Assembly (NCBI GenBank): GCA_030373325.1
Contig: JAUCZB010000011.1
Coordinates: 1-64,000 of the forward strand
From: Cyanobium sp. CZS25K
GTDB lineage: Bacteria; Cyanobacteriota; Cyanobacteriia; PCC-6307; Cyanobiaceae
Direction of reading: 5' to 3'
DNA length: 64,000 nucleotides
The notes beneath the pieces are model-generated. The model did no database searches, had not been told where the DNA came from, and saw only the letters and a program-made list of their open reading frames with translations. Below are positions 27,743 to 35,996 of this stretch, one piece after another. Position numbers and translations under genes: made by a program. Numbering within the stretch: the stretch's first letter is position 1; the number at the start of each line of letters is the position of its first letter.

Positions 27743-29332
27743 GTGGAGCGAAACCAACGCGTTCCAACCCTTCCCCCCTACGCCGAAGCGGTCGAGCATG
27801 TCGCGGAGCTACCCTGGCGGGAACGGCTGAACGGGTGGGTCACCGCCTTGGCTCGACATCCCCGAAGTAAAAACTGGTGGATCCATGGGTGGATCCATGG
27901 AGGGGGGCCAACCGGCTTGTACGCCAGGGTTCGACGGCTCACCAAATTGATTCTGCGGCCGGAAACCGTGCTCTGGCTTCTGCTGGTGGCGTTGCTTCTC
28001 CTGCCGCTGGTCATGGTCAGTGCAATCTCCAGCGCCACCCAGGCCCAGATGAAGGTGCATGCGGAGGAAGTCTCCACCCTTGCTACGGATATCCGCACGT
28101 ATTACGCCGACAATGTGATCGCCCGTCTTCAGGCTGCTGATGGCAAGGCGGTTTATTCGGAGAACTACCGAGATGTGCATGGAGGCATCCCGATTCCGGC
28201 CACCCTTTCGATTGAACTTGGAGCTCTGTTCGATAACTCTCATGGTGACGGGCGTATCACTTATGAATTCATCTCAGACTATCCCTTCGCCAAGCGGGTA
28301 GTGCGTCCCTTGGATGAATTTGAAGTCAAGGCGATTCGCGCATTCCGAGAAGATAAGAGTCGCACAACCTTCACCCAGCTCACGGGGAATGGTCTGGGAC
28401 GTTCATCCTACCGGCTGGCAACACCGGTGATCATGCGTCAATCCTGTGTCACTTGCCATAACACCCATCCTGATTCGCCTAAGCGCGACTGGAAGGTGGG
28501 CGATATCCGTGGCATACAGGAGGTAACGGTTCGCGGCCTGCTTTTGAACAGCTTCGGCAAGATCGGATGGCTTTTCGGCTATGTGTTCCTGCTCGGTGCT
28601 CTTTCAGTCGTTGCAGCTGTCGTTTTTCAACGCCAGAGCCGTCATCTCCGGATCAGCAACAGCAAGCTGAACACCGTGCATGAGCGAGAGTCAGATCTGG
28701 CTGCGCGAATGAGTGACCAGTTGAAGGAACTCTCCCTGTTCGGTACGGCTGTGGACAACTCGATCGTGGGTATTGCCATTGCCGACATGCGCAAGCATGA
28801 CGCTCCTCTTATCTATGTCAATGATGCCTTCACCAGGATTACCGGTTACACTAAGGAGTTGGCGATTGGCTTCAACTGTCGCTTTCTCCAGGGTCCTGAA
28901 ACGGATCCAGCGGAGGTGCTGCGCATCCGGCAGGCACTTGCGCAAGGGCAACCCTACAGCGGTGAGCTGATCAACTACCGCCACGATGGCAGCCGCTTCT
29001 GGAATCGCCTCACTCTCTCTCCCGTGGGTGGAACAGAAGGCAAGCCCGATTTTTTCGTTGCCAATCAGGTGGATATCACTCACCTCAAGGTTGCCCGTGG
29101 CGTACCGGTTCAGGAGCTCACCAACCTCGAGCCTGATGTGGATTCAGCTCAGGAAGCCCTGGCCAACGCACGGCGCTTCTCCGAAGCTCTCCAGCAGAAT
29201 CTCCAAATGAGTGGTCAGTGCGCCGTGGAGCATGAGGCCTTTCTACTTTCAGAGGAACAGGCGCACAAGGAGCTGGCCAAGAGACTCTCCAAGATTTCCG
29301 GGTTGATTCAGCGCTACAGCAGTGATTCATGA
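27743..29332 (+). CDS. Transmembrane sensor with c-heme (DUF3365/Tll0287-like) and LOV domains
   Basis: This 529-residue receptor has two membrane segments, at about residues 74-97 and 276-296. The periplasmic domain between them matches DUF3365/Tll0287-like domains and carries the c-type heme motif CVTCH (Cys235, Cys238, His239). After a short helical linker, a LOV domain occupies about residues 335-450: GFNCRFLQGPETDP holds the photoactive cysteine (Cys379), and the flavin-contacting pattern ELINYRHDGSRFWN...FFVANQVDIT is present. The last 75 residues look coiled-coil and carry no output domain, so it probably acts through a partner. It starts at GTG 27743, 36 bp after ndhF3, and overlaps the diguanylate cyclase gene by ATGA. 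GC is lower than in ndhF3. Confidence 0.87.
   Translation: MERNQRVPTLPPYAEAVEHVAELPWRERLNGWVTALARHPRSKNWWIHGWIHGGGPTGLYARVRRLTKLILRPETVLWLLLVALLLLPLVMVSAISSATQAQMKVHAEEVSTLATDIRTYYADNVIARLQAADGKAVYSENYRDVHGGIPIPATLSIELGALFDNSHGDGRITYEFISDYPFAKRVVRPLDEFEVKAIRAFREDKSRTTFTQLTGNGLGRSSYRLATPVIMRQSCVTCHNTHPDSPKRDWKVGDIRGIQEVTVRGLLLNSFGKIGWLFGYVFLLGALSVVAAVVFQRQSRHLRISNSKLNTVHERESDLAARMSDQLKELSLFGTAVDNSIVGIAIADMRKHDAPLIYVNDAFTRITGYTKELAIGFNCRFLQGPETDPAEVLRIRQALAQGQPYSGELINYRHDGSRFWNRLTLSPVGGTEGKPDFFVANQVDITHLKVARGVPVQELTNLEPDVDSAQEALANARRFSEALQQNLQMSGQCAVEHEAFLLSEEQAHKELAKRLSKISGLIQRYSSDS
27877..27900. repeat. Perfect 12-bp tandem duplication in the sensor gene
   Basis: The unit gtggatccatgg occurs twice in a row and encodes the doubled WIHGWIHG in the cytoplasmic N-terminus of the heme/LOV sensor. 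Since 12 bp keeps the frame, the gene stays open. Confidence 0.9.
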
Positions 29333-30564
29333 TGTCGCCGTTCGCTATCCCAAGGCATTCTTCAGGCTTTGTGAGGAGGTATCTGCTCGGCTGCTGGCTG
29401 GGGAGCAGTATCTTGCTTAGCTTTTTTTTGGCTCTTTACGATATCTGGGAACATCACAGGCATATTGTGAGGGAAGGGGAGCAGACGGCCCATGTCGTCA
29501 GCGCCAGTCTGCGAACGCGCTTGACCAATCAGCAACGTCAGCAGCTGCTTGTGGCCTATGGCCACACGAATCGAATGGTGCGTTTCGACCGGATGAATTG
29601 GTTATTGGTGGTGGATGGAACCGGTCGCATTGCCTACACCTCACGACCTGCATGGCGCTCCCTGAGGATCATCGACTCCACGTTCGAAACTATTACTAGC
29701 GATGATGCCAACTTTCGTGCAGTTGTGCAGTGTCTTCGTGAACGGGCAACCGACTGCATGGAGCTCAGGAGTGGTAACTGGCCTATCCGTCTTTCCGGCT
29801 TTACGCTGGTTCGCCCAGTTTCGCAACCGCCTATGGATCTTGGCCTGCCACGGCAGAATTTCCTTGTCCTTGTTAACTTTGATTCGGGCATGCTCGTCGG
29901 TGACTTCCTGCAGGATCTGCCCATTCTGATGTTGTGGGTGCTTCTAGTCTCCTCCCTTCTCTTGCTGGCGCTGTGGTACGGCACAACCCGCGGGCTGATG
30001 CCCGAGTTCCTGGAGGCGAGCAACAAAGATTCCCTCACTCAATTGATCAACCGAACGTCATTCATGGAGCAAGCCATGGACGTTCTTGCCGAGGCTGAGG
30101 AACGGCAAACAGAGTTTATTTTCGCCATCCTCGACCTCGACCACTTCAAACGGATCAATGATACCTATGGCCACGGTTGTGGGGACGCCGCCCTTGCCTC
30201 GGTGGGCAGGCTCCTTTTGACCGTCACCAGGCCTGACGACCTGGTGTGCCGCTTTGGCGGTGAGGAATTTGCCCTGCTGCTTTCCATGTCCCGCTCGGAA
30301 GGCAGCAAGGCTTTGGAGAGGCTGCGTCTGCAACTGGAGATGAACTGCCTCCACTACAATGGGTATAAGGTTCCTCTGACGGCAAGTCTTGGGGCTGCGG
30401 CTACCAAACAGTGTGGTTATAGTATCGACTTTCTGTATAATTCGGCCGACAAGGCCCTCTATGCCGCCAAGCATGCCGGCCGCAACCGTGTTGAGTGGAA
30501 TGCCGGAGAGATAACGAGCCGCTTGCCCAGTTCCGCTGCAATTTCTGCTGCTACAGGCCCCTGA
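29329..30564 (+). CDS. Membrane-bound diguanylate cyclase (GGDEF)
   Basis: The 411-residue enzyme is predicted to make cyclic di-GMP from two GTP. Membrane segments at about residues 20-40 and 198-220 enclose a periplasmic sensor region of about 155 residues that I do not recognise. The cytoplasmic GGDEF domain begins at about 232 (DSLTQLINRTSFMEQ) and has the metal/GTP motif FAILDLDHFKRINDTYGH, the catalytic FGGEEFALL (310-314) and the product-inhibition I-site RPDD five residues before it. Everything needed for activity is present. It overlaps the heme/LOV sensor gene by 4 bp, so the two are probably made in fixed ratio and may form one receptor complex. Confidence 0.92.
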   Translation: MMSPFAIPRHSSGFVRRYLLGCWLGSSILLSFFLALYDIWEHHRHIVREGEQTAHVVSASLRTRLTNQQRQQLLVAYGHTNRMVRFDRMNWLLVVDGTGRIAYTSRPAWRSLRIIDSTFETITSDDANFRAVVQCLRERATDCMELRSGNWPIRLSGFTLVRPVSQPPMDLGLPRQNFLVLVNFDSGMLVGDFLQDLPILMLWVLLVSSLLLLALWYGTTRGLMPEFLEASNKDSLTQLINRTSFMEQAMDVLAEAEERQTEFIFAILDLDHFKRINDTYGHGCGDAALASVGRLLLTVTRPDDLVCRFGGEEFALLLSMSRSEGSKALERLRLQLEMNCLHYNGYKVPLTASLGAAATKQCGYSIDFLYNSADKALYAAKHAGRNRVEWNAGEITSRLPSSAAISAATGP

Positions 30565-30568
30565 GTCG

Positions 30569-32521
30569 ATGCAACCTCCCAGAATCCCCGATGATGAAGA
30601 GGCTCGCTTGCTGGAGCTGCGCAGTTACGGTGTACTCGATACTGAACAGGATCCCAGATTTGATGATATCAGTGAACTGACCCGTTATGTTGCCGGCACG
30701 GAGATCGGTATTGTCAGCCTGGTGGACAGCAACCGGCAGTGGTTCAAGAGCTGTGTGGGGGCGCCGCTGAGCCAACGACAAACTCCGCGGGACATCTCCT
30801 TCTGCGGCCACACCATCTTGCAGCGCCAGCCACTGATAATTAATGATACCCATGAGGATGACCGGTTTGCCGATAATCCGCTTGTTGTTGGGGTTCCCCA
30901 TGTCCGTTTTTATGCTGGCTTCCCCCTGATCAGCGCCAATGGCTTCACGGTGGGCAGTCTTTGTGCGATCAGCCGCCAGCCTCATCATCTCAGCGACCAG
31001 CAGATCAAGGCTCTAGGGCGACTGGCATTGCTCACGTTGCAGCAACTGGAATATCTGCGTAATTCTGCTCTCCTGGCTGCCAGTCATCATGGAACAGAAG
31101 TGGAACGTCTGCGCAGCCTTGCCAGCGAGCGACTCACCTCGCTTGAGCGACTGATCAGTCGTGATCAGCTGGTTCAGATGCTGGATCTGATGTTTGGCAT
31201 GGAACTCGCATCTCCTTTCTCTTTATTTCGTTGCTACTTCCGCGACTACGAACGAGTCAACTCGACCCTGGGTGGGGTTGTGGCGGAAGAGTACATGAAT
31301 GAAGCAGCCCGCAGGGTGTTGGCCGCCGTTCCTCGCGTCGCTTCGGTGGCACGCTTTGCCGATGCCGAATTGGTGGTGCTTCTTCCCTTTACTGTGGAGG
31401 AGAGGGACGCACAGAAGGTGGCTGATCGCATCCTTGCATTTGTTAACCACATCTATCGTTGTGGCAATCAAGCACTGTCGATGGCCCTTTCCATTGGCGT
31501 TGCCATCCATTCCTTGAACTATGAGAATTCGGAGGCGATTCTTGCTGACACCAGCATGGCGGTGCGTATGGCTCGCCGATCAAGTGCCAGCTCGGTTCGT
31601 TTCATCGACGCTGAATCACGCGTCGCCGCCCGTGAGAGCTATCGACTGGAATCTGAGATACGGGAGGCTGTGGCCGCCAAGGAGATGGAGCCTTTCCTGC
31701 AGCCGATCGTGGATCTCACCACAGGTGAGCCTGTTGGGTTTGAAGCCCTTGCGCGCTGGCACCGACATGACGGGGTCGTGATGCCCGATACCTTTATTCC
31801 GCTCGCAATGGAATGTGGCATCACGGGAGATCTCGACCTCATCATTATCGAGAAGGCCTTGGCGGCCTTGCCGCTGCTCGCCCTGCCCGTGCCGCAAAGG
31901 CAGATGTTGATCAGCCTGAACCTCTCCGGAATTCTATTGGAGGATGAGGAGATGCGCAGGCGTCTGCTTGCCCTGATCGACGAGAACCCGTGCCCCCCAG
32001 GCTGGCAGGTGCAGGTGGAGTTGGTGGAGGATATTTTCCAGGATTCCACCCGGGCATTCAGCATCTTTCTCGATGCCCTCGTGAGCCGGAAGGTGCGCAT
32101 TGCCATCGACGACTTCGGCACTGGTTACTCCTCACTGGCTCGCTTGATCTCCCTGCCGATTCAGGCCGTGAAGGTGGATCGTGCTTTTGTGATCAAGCTG
32201 GACGAAGGCGAGGATTCTTCGCGAACCTTCCTACGGACCATTTTCACGATGCTGGCGGATCTTGGACTGGAGATCACAGCTGAGGGTGTGGAAACCCTTA
32301 AGCAGCGCGAGTGGTTGCTGGCCAATGGCGCCGACAAGGCACAGGGATACCTGTTCGCTCAACCGATGCCGCTCAGCGATGCGATTGCCTACCTGCAGAA
32401 CCTGGACTATCGGCCGCGGGCCTTGTCCGTGGAGCCTGGTCGCATCCAGGCCCTAAGACGCCGGCGACTGCGCGCTGCGTTTCGCATGCCCTTTCTGGGC
32501 GGCCGTCGCAGCAGCGACTGA
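30569..32521 (+). CDS. GAF - degenerate GGDEF - EAL protein, probable c-di-GMP phosphodiesterase
   Basis: The 650-residue soluble protein has an N-terminal GAF domain at about 20-165 (FKSCVGAPLSQRQTPRDISFCGHTI) and a GGDEF-like domain at about 190-345. In the latter the signature is replaced by ARFADAELVVLL, so it cannot be a cyclase. The C-terminal EAL domain (about 370-620) is intact: EALARW (Glu392), Asn in SLNLSG, Glu in VELVED, IDDFGTGYSSL (Asp514-515), Lys535 in VKVDRAF and AEGVET. It should hydrolyse c-di-GMP. It starts 4 bp after the cyclase gene, giving a paired maker and breaker under one sensor gene. Confidence 0.9.
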   Translation: MQPPRIPDDEEARLLELRSYGVLDTEQDPRFDDISELTRYVAGTEIGIVSLVDSNRQWFKSCVGAPLSQRQTPRDISFCGHTILQRQPLIINDTHEDDRFADNPLVVGVPHVRFYAGFPLISANGFTVGSLCAISRQPHHLSDQQIKALGRLALLTLQQLEYLRNSALLAASHHGTEVERLRSLASERLTSLERLISRDQLVQMLDLMFGMELASPFSLFRCYFRDYERVNSTLGGVVAEEYMNEAARRVLAAVPRVASVARFADAELVVLLPFTVEERDAQKVADRILAFVNHIYRCGNQALSMALSIGVAIHSLNYENSEAILADTSMAVRMARRSSASSVRFIDAESRVAARESYRLESEIREAVAAKEMEPFLQPIVDLTTGEPVGFEALARWHRHDGVVMPDTFIPLAMECGITGDLDLIIIEKALAALPLLALPVPQRQMLISLNLSGILLEDEEMRRRLLALIDENPCPPGWQVQVELVEDIFQDSTRAFSIFLDALVSRKVRIAIDDFGTGYSSLARLISLPIQAVKVDRAFVIKLDEGEDSSRTFLRTIFTMLADLGLEITAEGVETLKQREWLLANGADKAQGYLFAQPMPLSDAIAYLQNLDYRPRALSVEPGRIQALRRRRLRAAFRMPFLGGRRSSD

Positions 32522-32729
32522 TCCGTAAGCGTTGGAGTCGCAGCAGTGGCGCTCAGGCCGATCACATCCCCAGGTCTGTCTGCGACCCATCAGTGTTTCT
32601 TTCCTCCACGATCGCGACTGCCTCTAGGTCGAGGGCGTCAGCGGACCGAGACATCCATTAGCTTCCCGCGATCCCTGGTGGTCTGCCGGCTCCCGATCAC
32701 TTCGGCCGGATGGCCTGTTTCCTGCGCTG

Positions 32730-34277
32730 ATGCCCTCTTTCGTCCTGGTCCTGCTTCTGGTTTTCCCCTTGTTCGGCATGGGCCTCCTTCAGCTCGTGCC
32801 CGCCGATCGCCTTCGATGGGTGCAACGGCTTGCCGCTTCCAGCGCTGCCGGGCCCCTGGTGCTGGCCCTGGGCTGCTGGCGCCTGCCTCCCGCTGATCTC
32901 CACCTGAGCTGGCTGCCGAAGCTTGGGCTTCGCCTCGACCTGGGTCTGGATGGTCTTTCCCTGCCCCTGGTGGTGCTCACGGCTCTGATCACCGTGTTCG
33001 CCATCCTCTCGGCGCCCGCGGATCAGAGCCGTCCGCGGCTGTTCTTCGCCCTGATGCTCGCCACCAACCTCGGCGTGGTGGGTGGATTGCTGGCCCGCAA
33101 TGCCCTGCTGTTCCTTCTGGCTTTCGAACTGGTGCTCATTCCGATCACCCTGCTGGTGGCCATCTGGGGCGGAGAGAAGCGGGCAGGAGCCGCGGTGCGT
33201 TTCCTGCTCTACAGCGCCGTCTCCGGCCTGGCCCTGCTGGCGGCGGTGCTGGCTTTCGCCTGGTTCAATCCGGCCGGTCCGGCCTTCGGGTTTGATGAAC
33301 TCCACAACGCCCAGTTCCCGCCGGCCGCGCGGCGCTGGATCCTGGCCCTGCTTCTGCTCGCCTTCGGCCTGAAGCTGCCGGTCGTGCCCCTGCATGGCTG
33401 GCAGCCCTTCACCTACAGCCAGGCCCCCACCCCGGTGGTCATGCTGCTGGCAGGCGCCGTCTCCAAGCTCGGGGCCTACGGCCTGCTGCGCTTCGGCGTG
33501 GGCTTCCTGCCGGACATCTGGGCCGCCTGGTCCCCGTGGATCGCCGCCGCCGGCGCCATCAGCGCGGTGTATGGAGCCCTCAACGCCATCGCCCAGAGCG
33601 ACATCCGCCGCCTGATGGCGTTCAGTTCCCTCGGCCACATGGGTCTGCTGGTGCTGGGGCTCTCCGCTGCCACTCCCCTCAGTCTGCAGGGGGCCGTGGC
33701 CCAGATGCTGGCCCACGGCATGATCGTGGCCCTGCTGTTCGCCTGCGTGGGGCTGATCGAGCGCAAGACCGGCACCACCGCCATCCCCGAGCTTTCGGGC
33801 CTCATGAATCCGTTGCGGGGCCTGCCCTTCACCATGGCCATGCTGCTGCTGGCCCTGATGGCGGCCGCCGGCATCCCGGGCCTGGCTGGTTTCCCTGCCG
33901 AGCTGCTGGTGTTCGAAGGCAGCTGGAGCACGTTTCCGCGGGCCACGCTGGTGAGCCTGATCGCCTCGGGCTTCACCGCCGTCTATGCGATCCGCCTGTT
34001 CAACAGGGTGGGCTTCGGCCGTCTCGACAACGACCGTGCCGACTGGTCGTCCACCAGCTGGGGCGAGCGGGCCCCGGCCATGGCCCTTACCCTGCTGGTG
34101 ATCGCCGCTGGTCTGTGGCCCACGGCCCTCACGGGCTGGAGCGAGGCCGAATCCACGGATCTGGCCCTGCGCTCCCAGCCGTTCCTCAGCCGTACGGGCG
34201 CTCAGACCCCCGCCTCCGCCGGCTCCTCCCTCGTCGCTGTCACCCTCCCTTCCGCCTCGGAGCTGCGCACGTCATGA
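32730..34277 (+). CDS. ndhD3: NAD(P)H-quinone oxidoreductase subunit D, CO2-uptake type (NdhD3-like)
   Basis: This 515-residue antiporter-like membrane subunit of the CO2-uptake NDH-1 complex has about 14 membrane segments. Core motifs are LFLLAFELVLIPITLLVAIWGGEKR with its conserved glutamate, LKLPVVPLHGWQPFTYSQAPTP and SDIRRLMAFSSLGHMG with the proton-path lysine/arginine positions. The C-terminal tail is Ser/Thr/Ala-rich. It follows the signalling cassette after a 208-bp gap that may hold its own promoter. It overlaps the cupA gene by ATGA. Confidence 0.9.
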   Translation: MPSFVLVLLLVFPLFGMGLLQLVPADRLRWVQRLAASSAAGPLVLALGCWRLPPADLHLSWLPKLGLRLDLGLDGLSLPLVVLTALITVFAILSAPADQSRPRLFFALMLATNLGVVGGLLARNALLFLLAFELVLIPITLLVAIWGGEKRAGAAVRFLLYSAVSGLALLAAVLAFAWFNPAGPAFGFDELHNAQFPPAARRWILALLLLAFGLKLPVVPLHGWQPFTYSQAPTPVVMLLAGAVSKLGAYGLLRFGVGFLPDIWAAWSPWIAAAGAISAVYGALNAIAQSDIRRLMAFSSLGHMGLLVLGLSAATPLSLQGAVAQMLAHGMIVALLFACVGLIERKTGTTAIPELSGLMNPLRGLPFTMAMLLLALMAAAGIPGLAGFPAELLVFEGSWSTFPRATLVSLIASGFTAVYAIRLFNRVGFGRLDNDRADWSSTSWGERAPAMALTLLVIAAGLWPTALTGWSEAESTDLALRSQPFLSRTGAQTPASAGSSLVAVTLPSASELRTS

Positions 34278-35584
34278 CCTCCCCCATCGCCACGGCCCCC
34301 GAGCCCCTCACCGAGCCCCTGATCCCGCCCTCCACCCATCGCTATGCCGATGTGATCCATCGGCTGGAGGCCGGCGGCTCGATGCTGCCGGACACGCCGG
34401 AGAACCTGATGCAGATCATCGGCATCTACAAGGCCTATGCCGTGCCGATGGACTTCTACTGGCGCGACCTGCTCTACATCGCCGAGCGGGTGTTCCTCGA
34501 CCCCCTGCCGGCCTTCAAGTACTTCCCCTCCCAGGAGTACCTCGATCGGCCCAATTCCTACGCCGGGGATGACTCGAAGCTGCGTATCTGGCGTGGTACC
34601 GCCACCGCCCATCCGGAACTGCTGGCGTTCATGGCCAAGGGGGAAACCACCAACATGCCGAAGCTCCTCCATCACCTCTGGCACGACCGGATCAACATGG
34701 AGTTCGCCGAGGCCTGCATGGATGCCATGTTCTGGCACCAGGGCATGGGCGGCCGCTTCTACGACTACCTGGAATGCGACGCCTACAAGGCGAATGCCGA
34801 CAAGGCGATCAAGGCCTACTTCAAGGGCAATCCCCTGATGCTCGGGCTGTATGCGCTGTTCCCGGAGATGTTCCTGGAGCAGGTGCGCAAGATGAGCTAC
34901 TACGCCAATCTCGGTCTGTTCTGGGAAGTGATGGCGCCGGTCTTCTTCGAGATGAGCGACATCTACGACGAGGGCGGCTTCAAGGGCGTCCCCGATGCCA
35001 TGGATTTCCTGGTCAATGGCATCTTCGCCGTGGCCGGCCGGCCCATCTATCACCATGTGTTCATCGGCGGGGAATGTTTCGAGATCATTCCCAAATCGGA
35101 GGGTTTCACCTGGCTCTACGAGGCGGCCCTTCCCTACGTGGAGGCGGTCTTCTACCGCACCGCCCCCTTCCGTGGCACCAAGAGCTACAACGCCCAGGCC
35201 GGTCAGGTGCCCTCCGAGCAGGCCGATTTCCATTACGGCATCCTCTATGCGGATGTGTTCCCGGTGGGTTCGGCCGGCATCCCGCCCACCCTGCTGATGC
35301 AGGACATGCTGCACTTCCTGCCGCCCTACCTCACCGAGCTCTACGCGAAGCACAAACGCGGCGAAGGCGACATTCTCAACCAGCTGGGGGTCACCTTCCA
35401 GCGCTCCATGTACAACGTCACCTCGGCGGTGATCCAGGCCCTGCGCTGCGCCCTGCTCTACCCCCTCGATGACGCCGACCCCGAGCACCTGATGGCCAAC
35501 CGGCGCTTCTTCGAAGCCCAGATGGACCGCTTCCTGCGGCCCGAGGCCCGCCTGCCCCAGATCCAGACCCAGGACTACCGCTAG
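34274..35584 (+). CDS. cupA: CO2 hydration protein (CupA/ChpY-like)
   Basis: CupA-type proteins sit on the membrane arm of NDH-1MS and act as the carbonic-anhydrase-like part that turns CO2 into bicarbonate. The 436-residue protein has the conserved family blocks GIYKAYAVPMDFYWRDLLYIAE, TNMPKLLHHLWHDRINMEFAE and FHYGILYADVFPVGSAGIPPTL. The track starts it at 33536 by reading through the ndhD3 region in another frame. The real start is ATG 34274, in a 4-bp overlap with ndhD3. I call it cupA rather than cupB because a cupS-like gene follows directly. Confidence 0.88.
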   Translation: MTSPIATAPEPLTEPLIPPSTHRYADVIHRLEAGGSMLPDTPENLMQIIGIYKAYAVPMDFYWRDLLYIAERVFLDPLPAFKYFPSQEYLDRPNSYAGDDSKLRIWRGTATAHPELLAFMAKGETTNMPKLLHHLWHDRINMEFAEACMDAMFWHQGMGGRFYDYLECDAYKANADKAIKAYFKGNPLMLGLYALFPEMFLEQVRKMSYYANLGLFWEVMAPVFFEMSDIYDEGGFKGVPDAMDFLVNGIFAVAGRPIYHHVFIGGECFEIIPKSEGFTWLYEAALPYVEAVFYRTAPFRGTKSYNAQAGQVPSEQADFHYGILYADVFPVGSAGIPPTLLMQDMLHFLPPYLTELYAKHKRGEGDILNQLGVTFQRSMYNVTSAVIQALRCALLYPLDDADPEHLMANRRFFEAQMDRFLRPEARLPQIQTQDYR

Positions 35585-35594
35585 GAGATCACCC

Positions 35595-35996
35595 ATGGCC
35601 AACATCATCGAAACCGCCAAAGGTGCCGGGGTCTTCGGCACCCTGCTCACCGCCGTCGAGGTGGCCGGGCTCACCGGGGCCCTCGAGAGCCCCGGCCCCT
35701 TCACCGTCTTCGCCCCCGTCGACGACGCCTTCGCCGCCCTGCCCCCCGGCTGCGTTCAGACCCTGGTGGACAATCCGCCCCAGCTGGCGCGCATCCTCAA
35801 GTTCCACGTGCTGAGCGGCGCCCACCCCCGCAGCGCCCTGGTGGAGCAGCCGGAATGGGAAAGCCTGGAGGGGGCACCGGTGGCGATCCGCCGGGCGGAG
35901 CCCTTCGAGGTCAAGAACGCCACGGTCGTTTCCGCCGACATCGTCTGTGACAACGGCATCGTGCACGTGATCGACCGGGTGATCCTGCCCGGATGA
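35595..35996 (+). CDS. cupS: Fasciclin-domain protein (CupS-like)
   Basis: The single fasciclin (FAS1) domain protein of 133 residues has the two family boxes: PGPFTVFAPVDDAFAALPPG near the start, and NGIVHVIDRVILP at the end. No signal peptide is visible, as in CupS, the small subunit of the NDH-1MS complex encoded after cupA in Synechocystis. It starts 10 bp after cupA. It overlaps the first amino-acid-binding protein gene by ATGA, so that transporter operon may be partly co-transcribed. Confidence 0.85.
   Translation: MANIIETAKGAGVFGTLLTAVEVAGLTGALESPGPFTVFAPVDDAFAALPPGCVQTLVDNPPQLARILKFHVLSGAHPRSALVEQPEWESLEGAPVAIRRAEPFEVKNATVVSADIVCDNGIVHVIDRVILPG

Noticed and set aside
32522-32729. Small ORFs between the EAL gene and ndhD3
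   Set aside because: They are short extensions in other frames with no recognisable domain. The gap more likely holds a promoter or leader.
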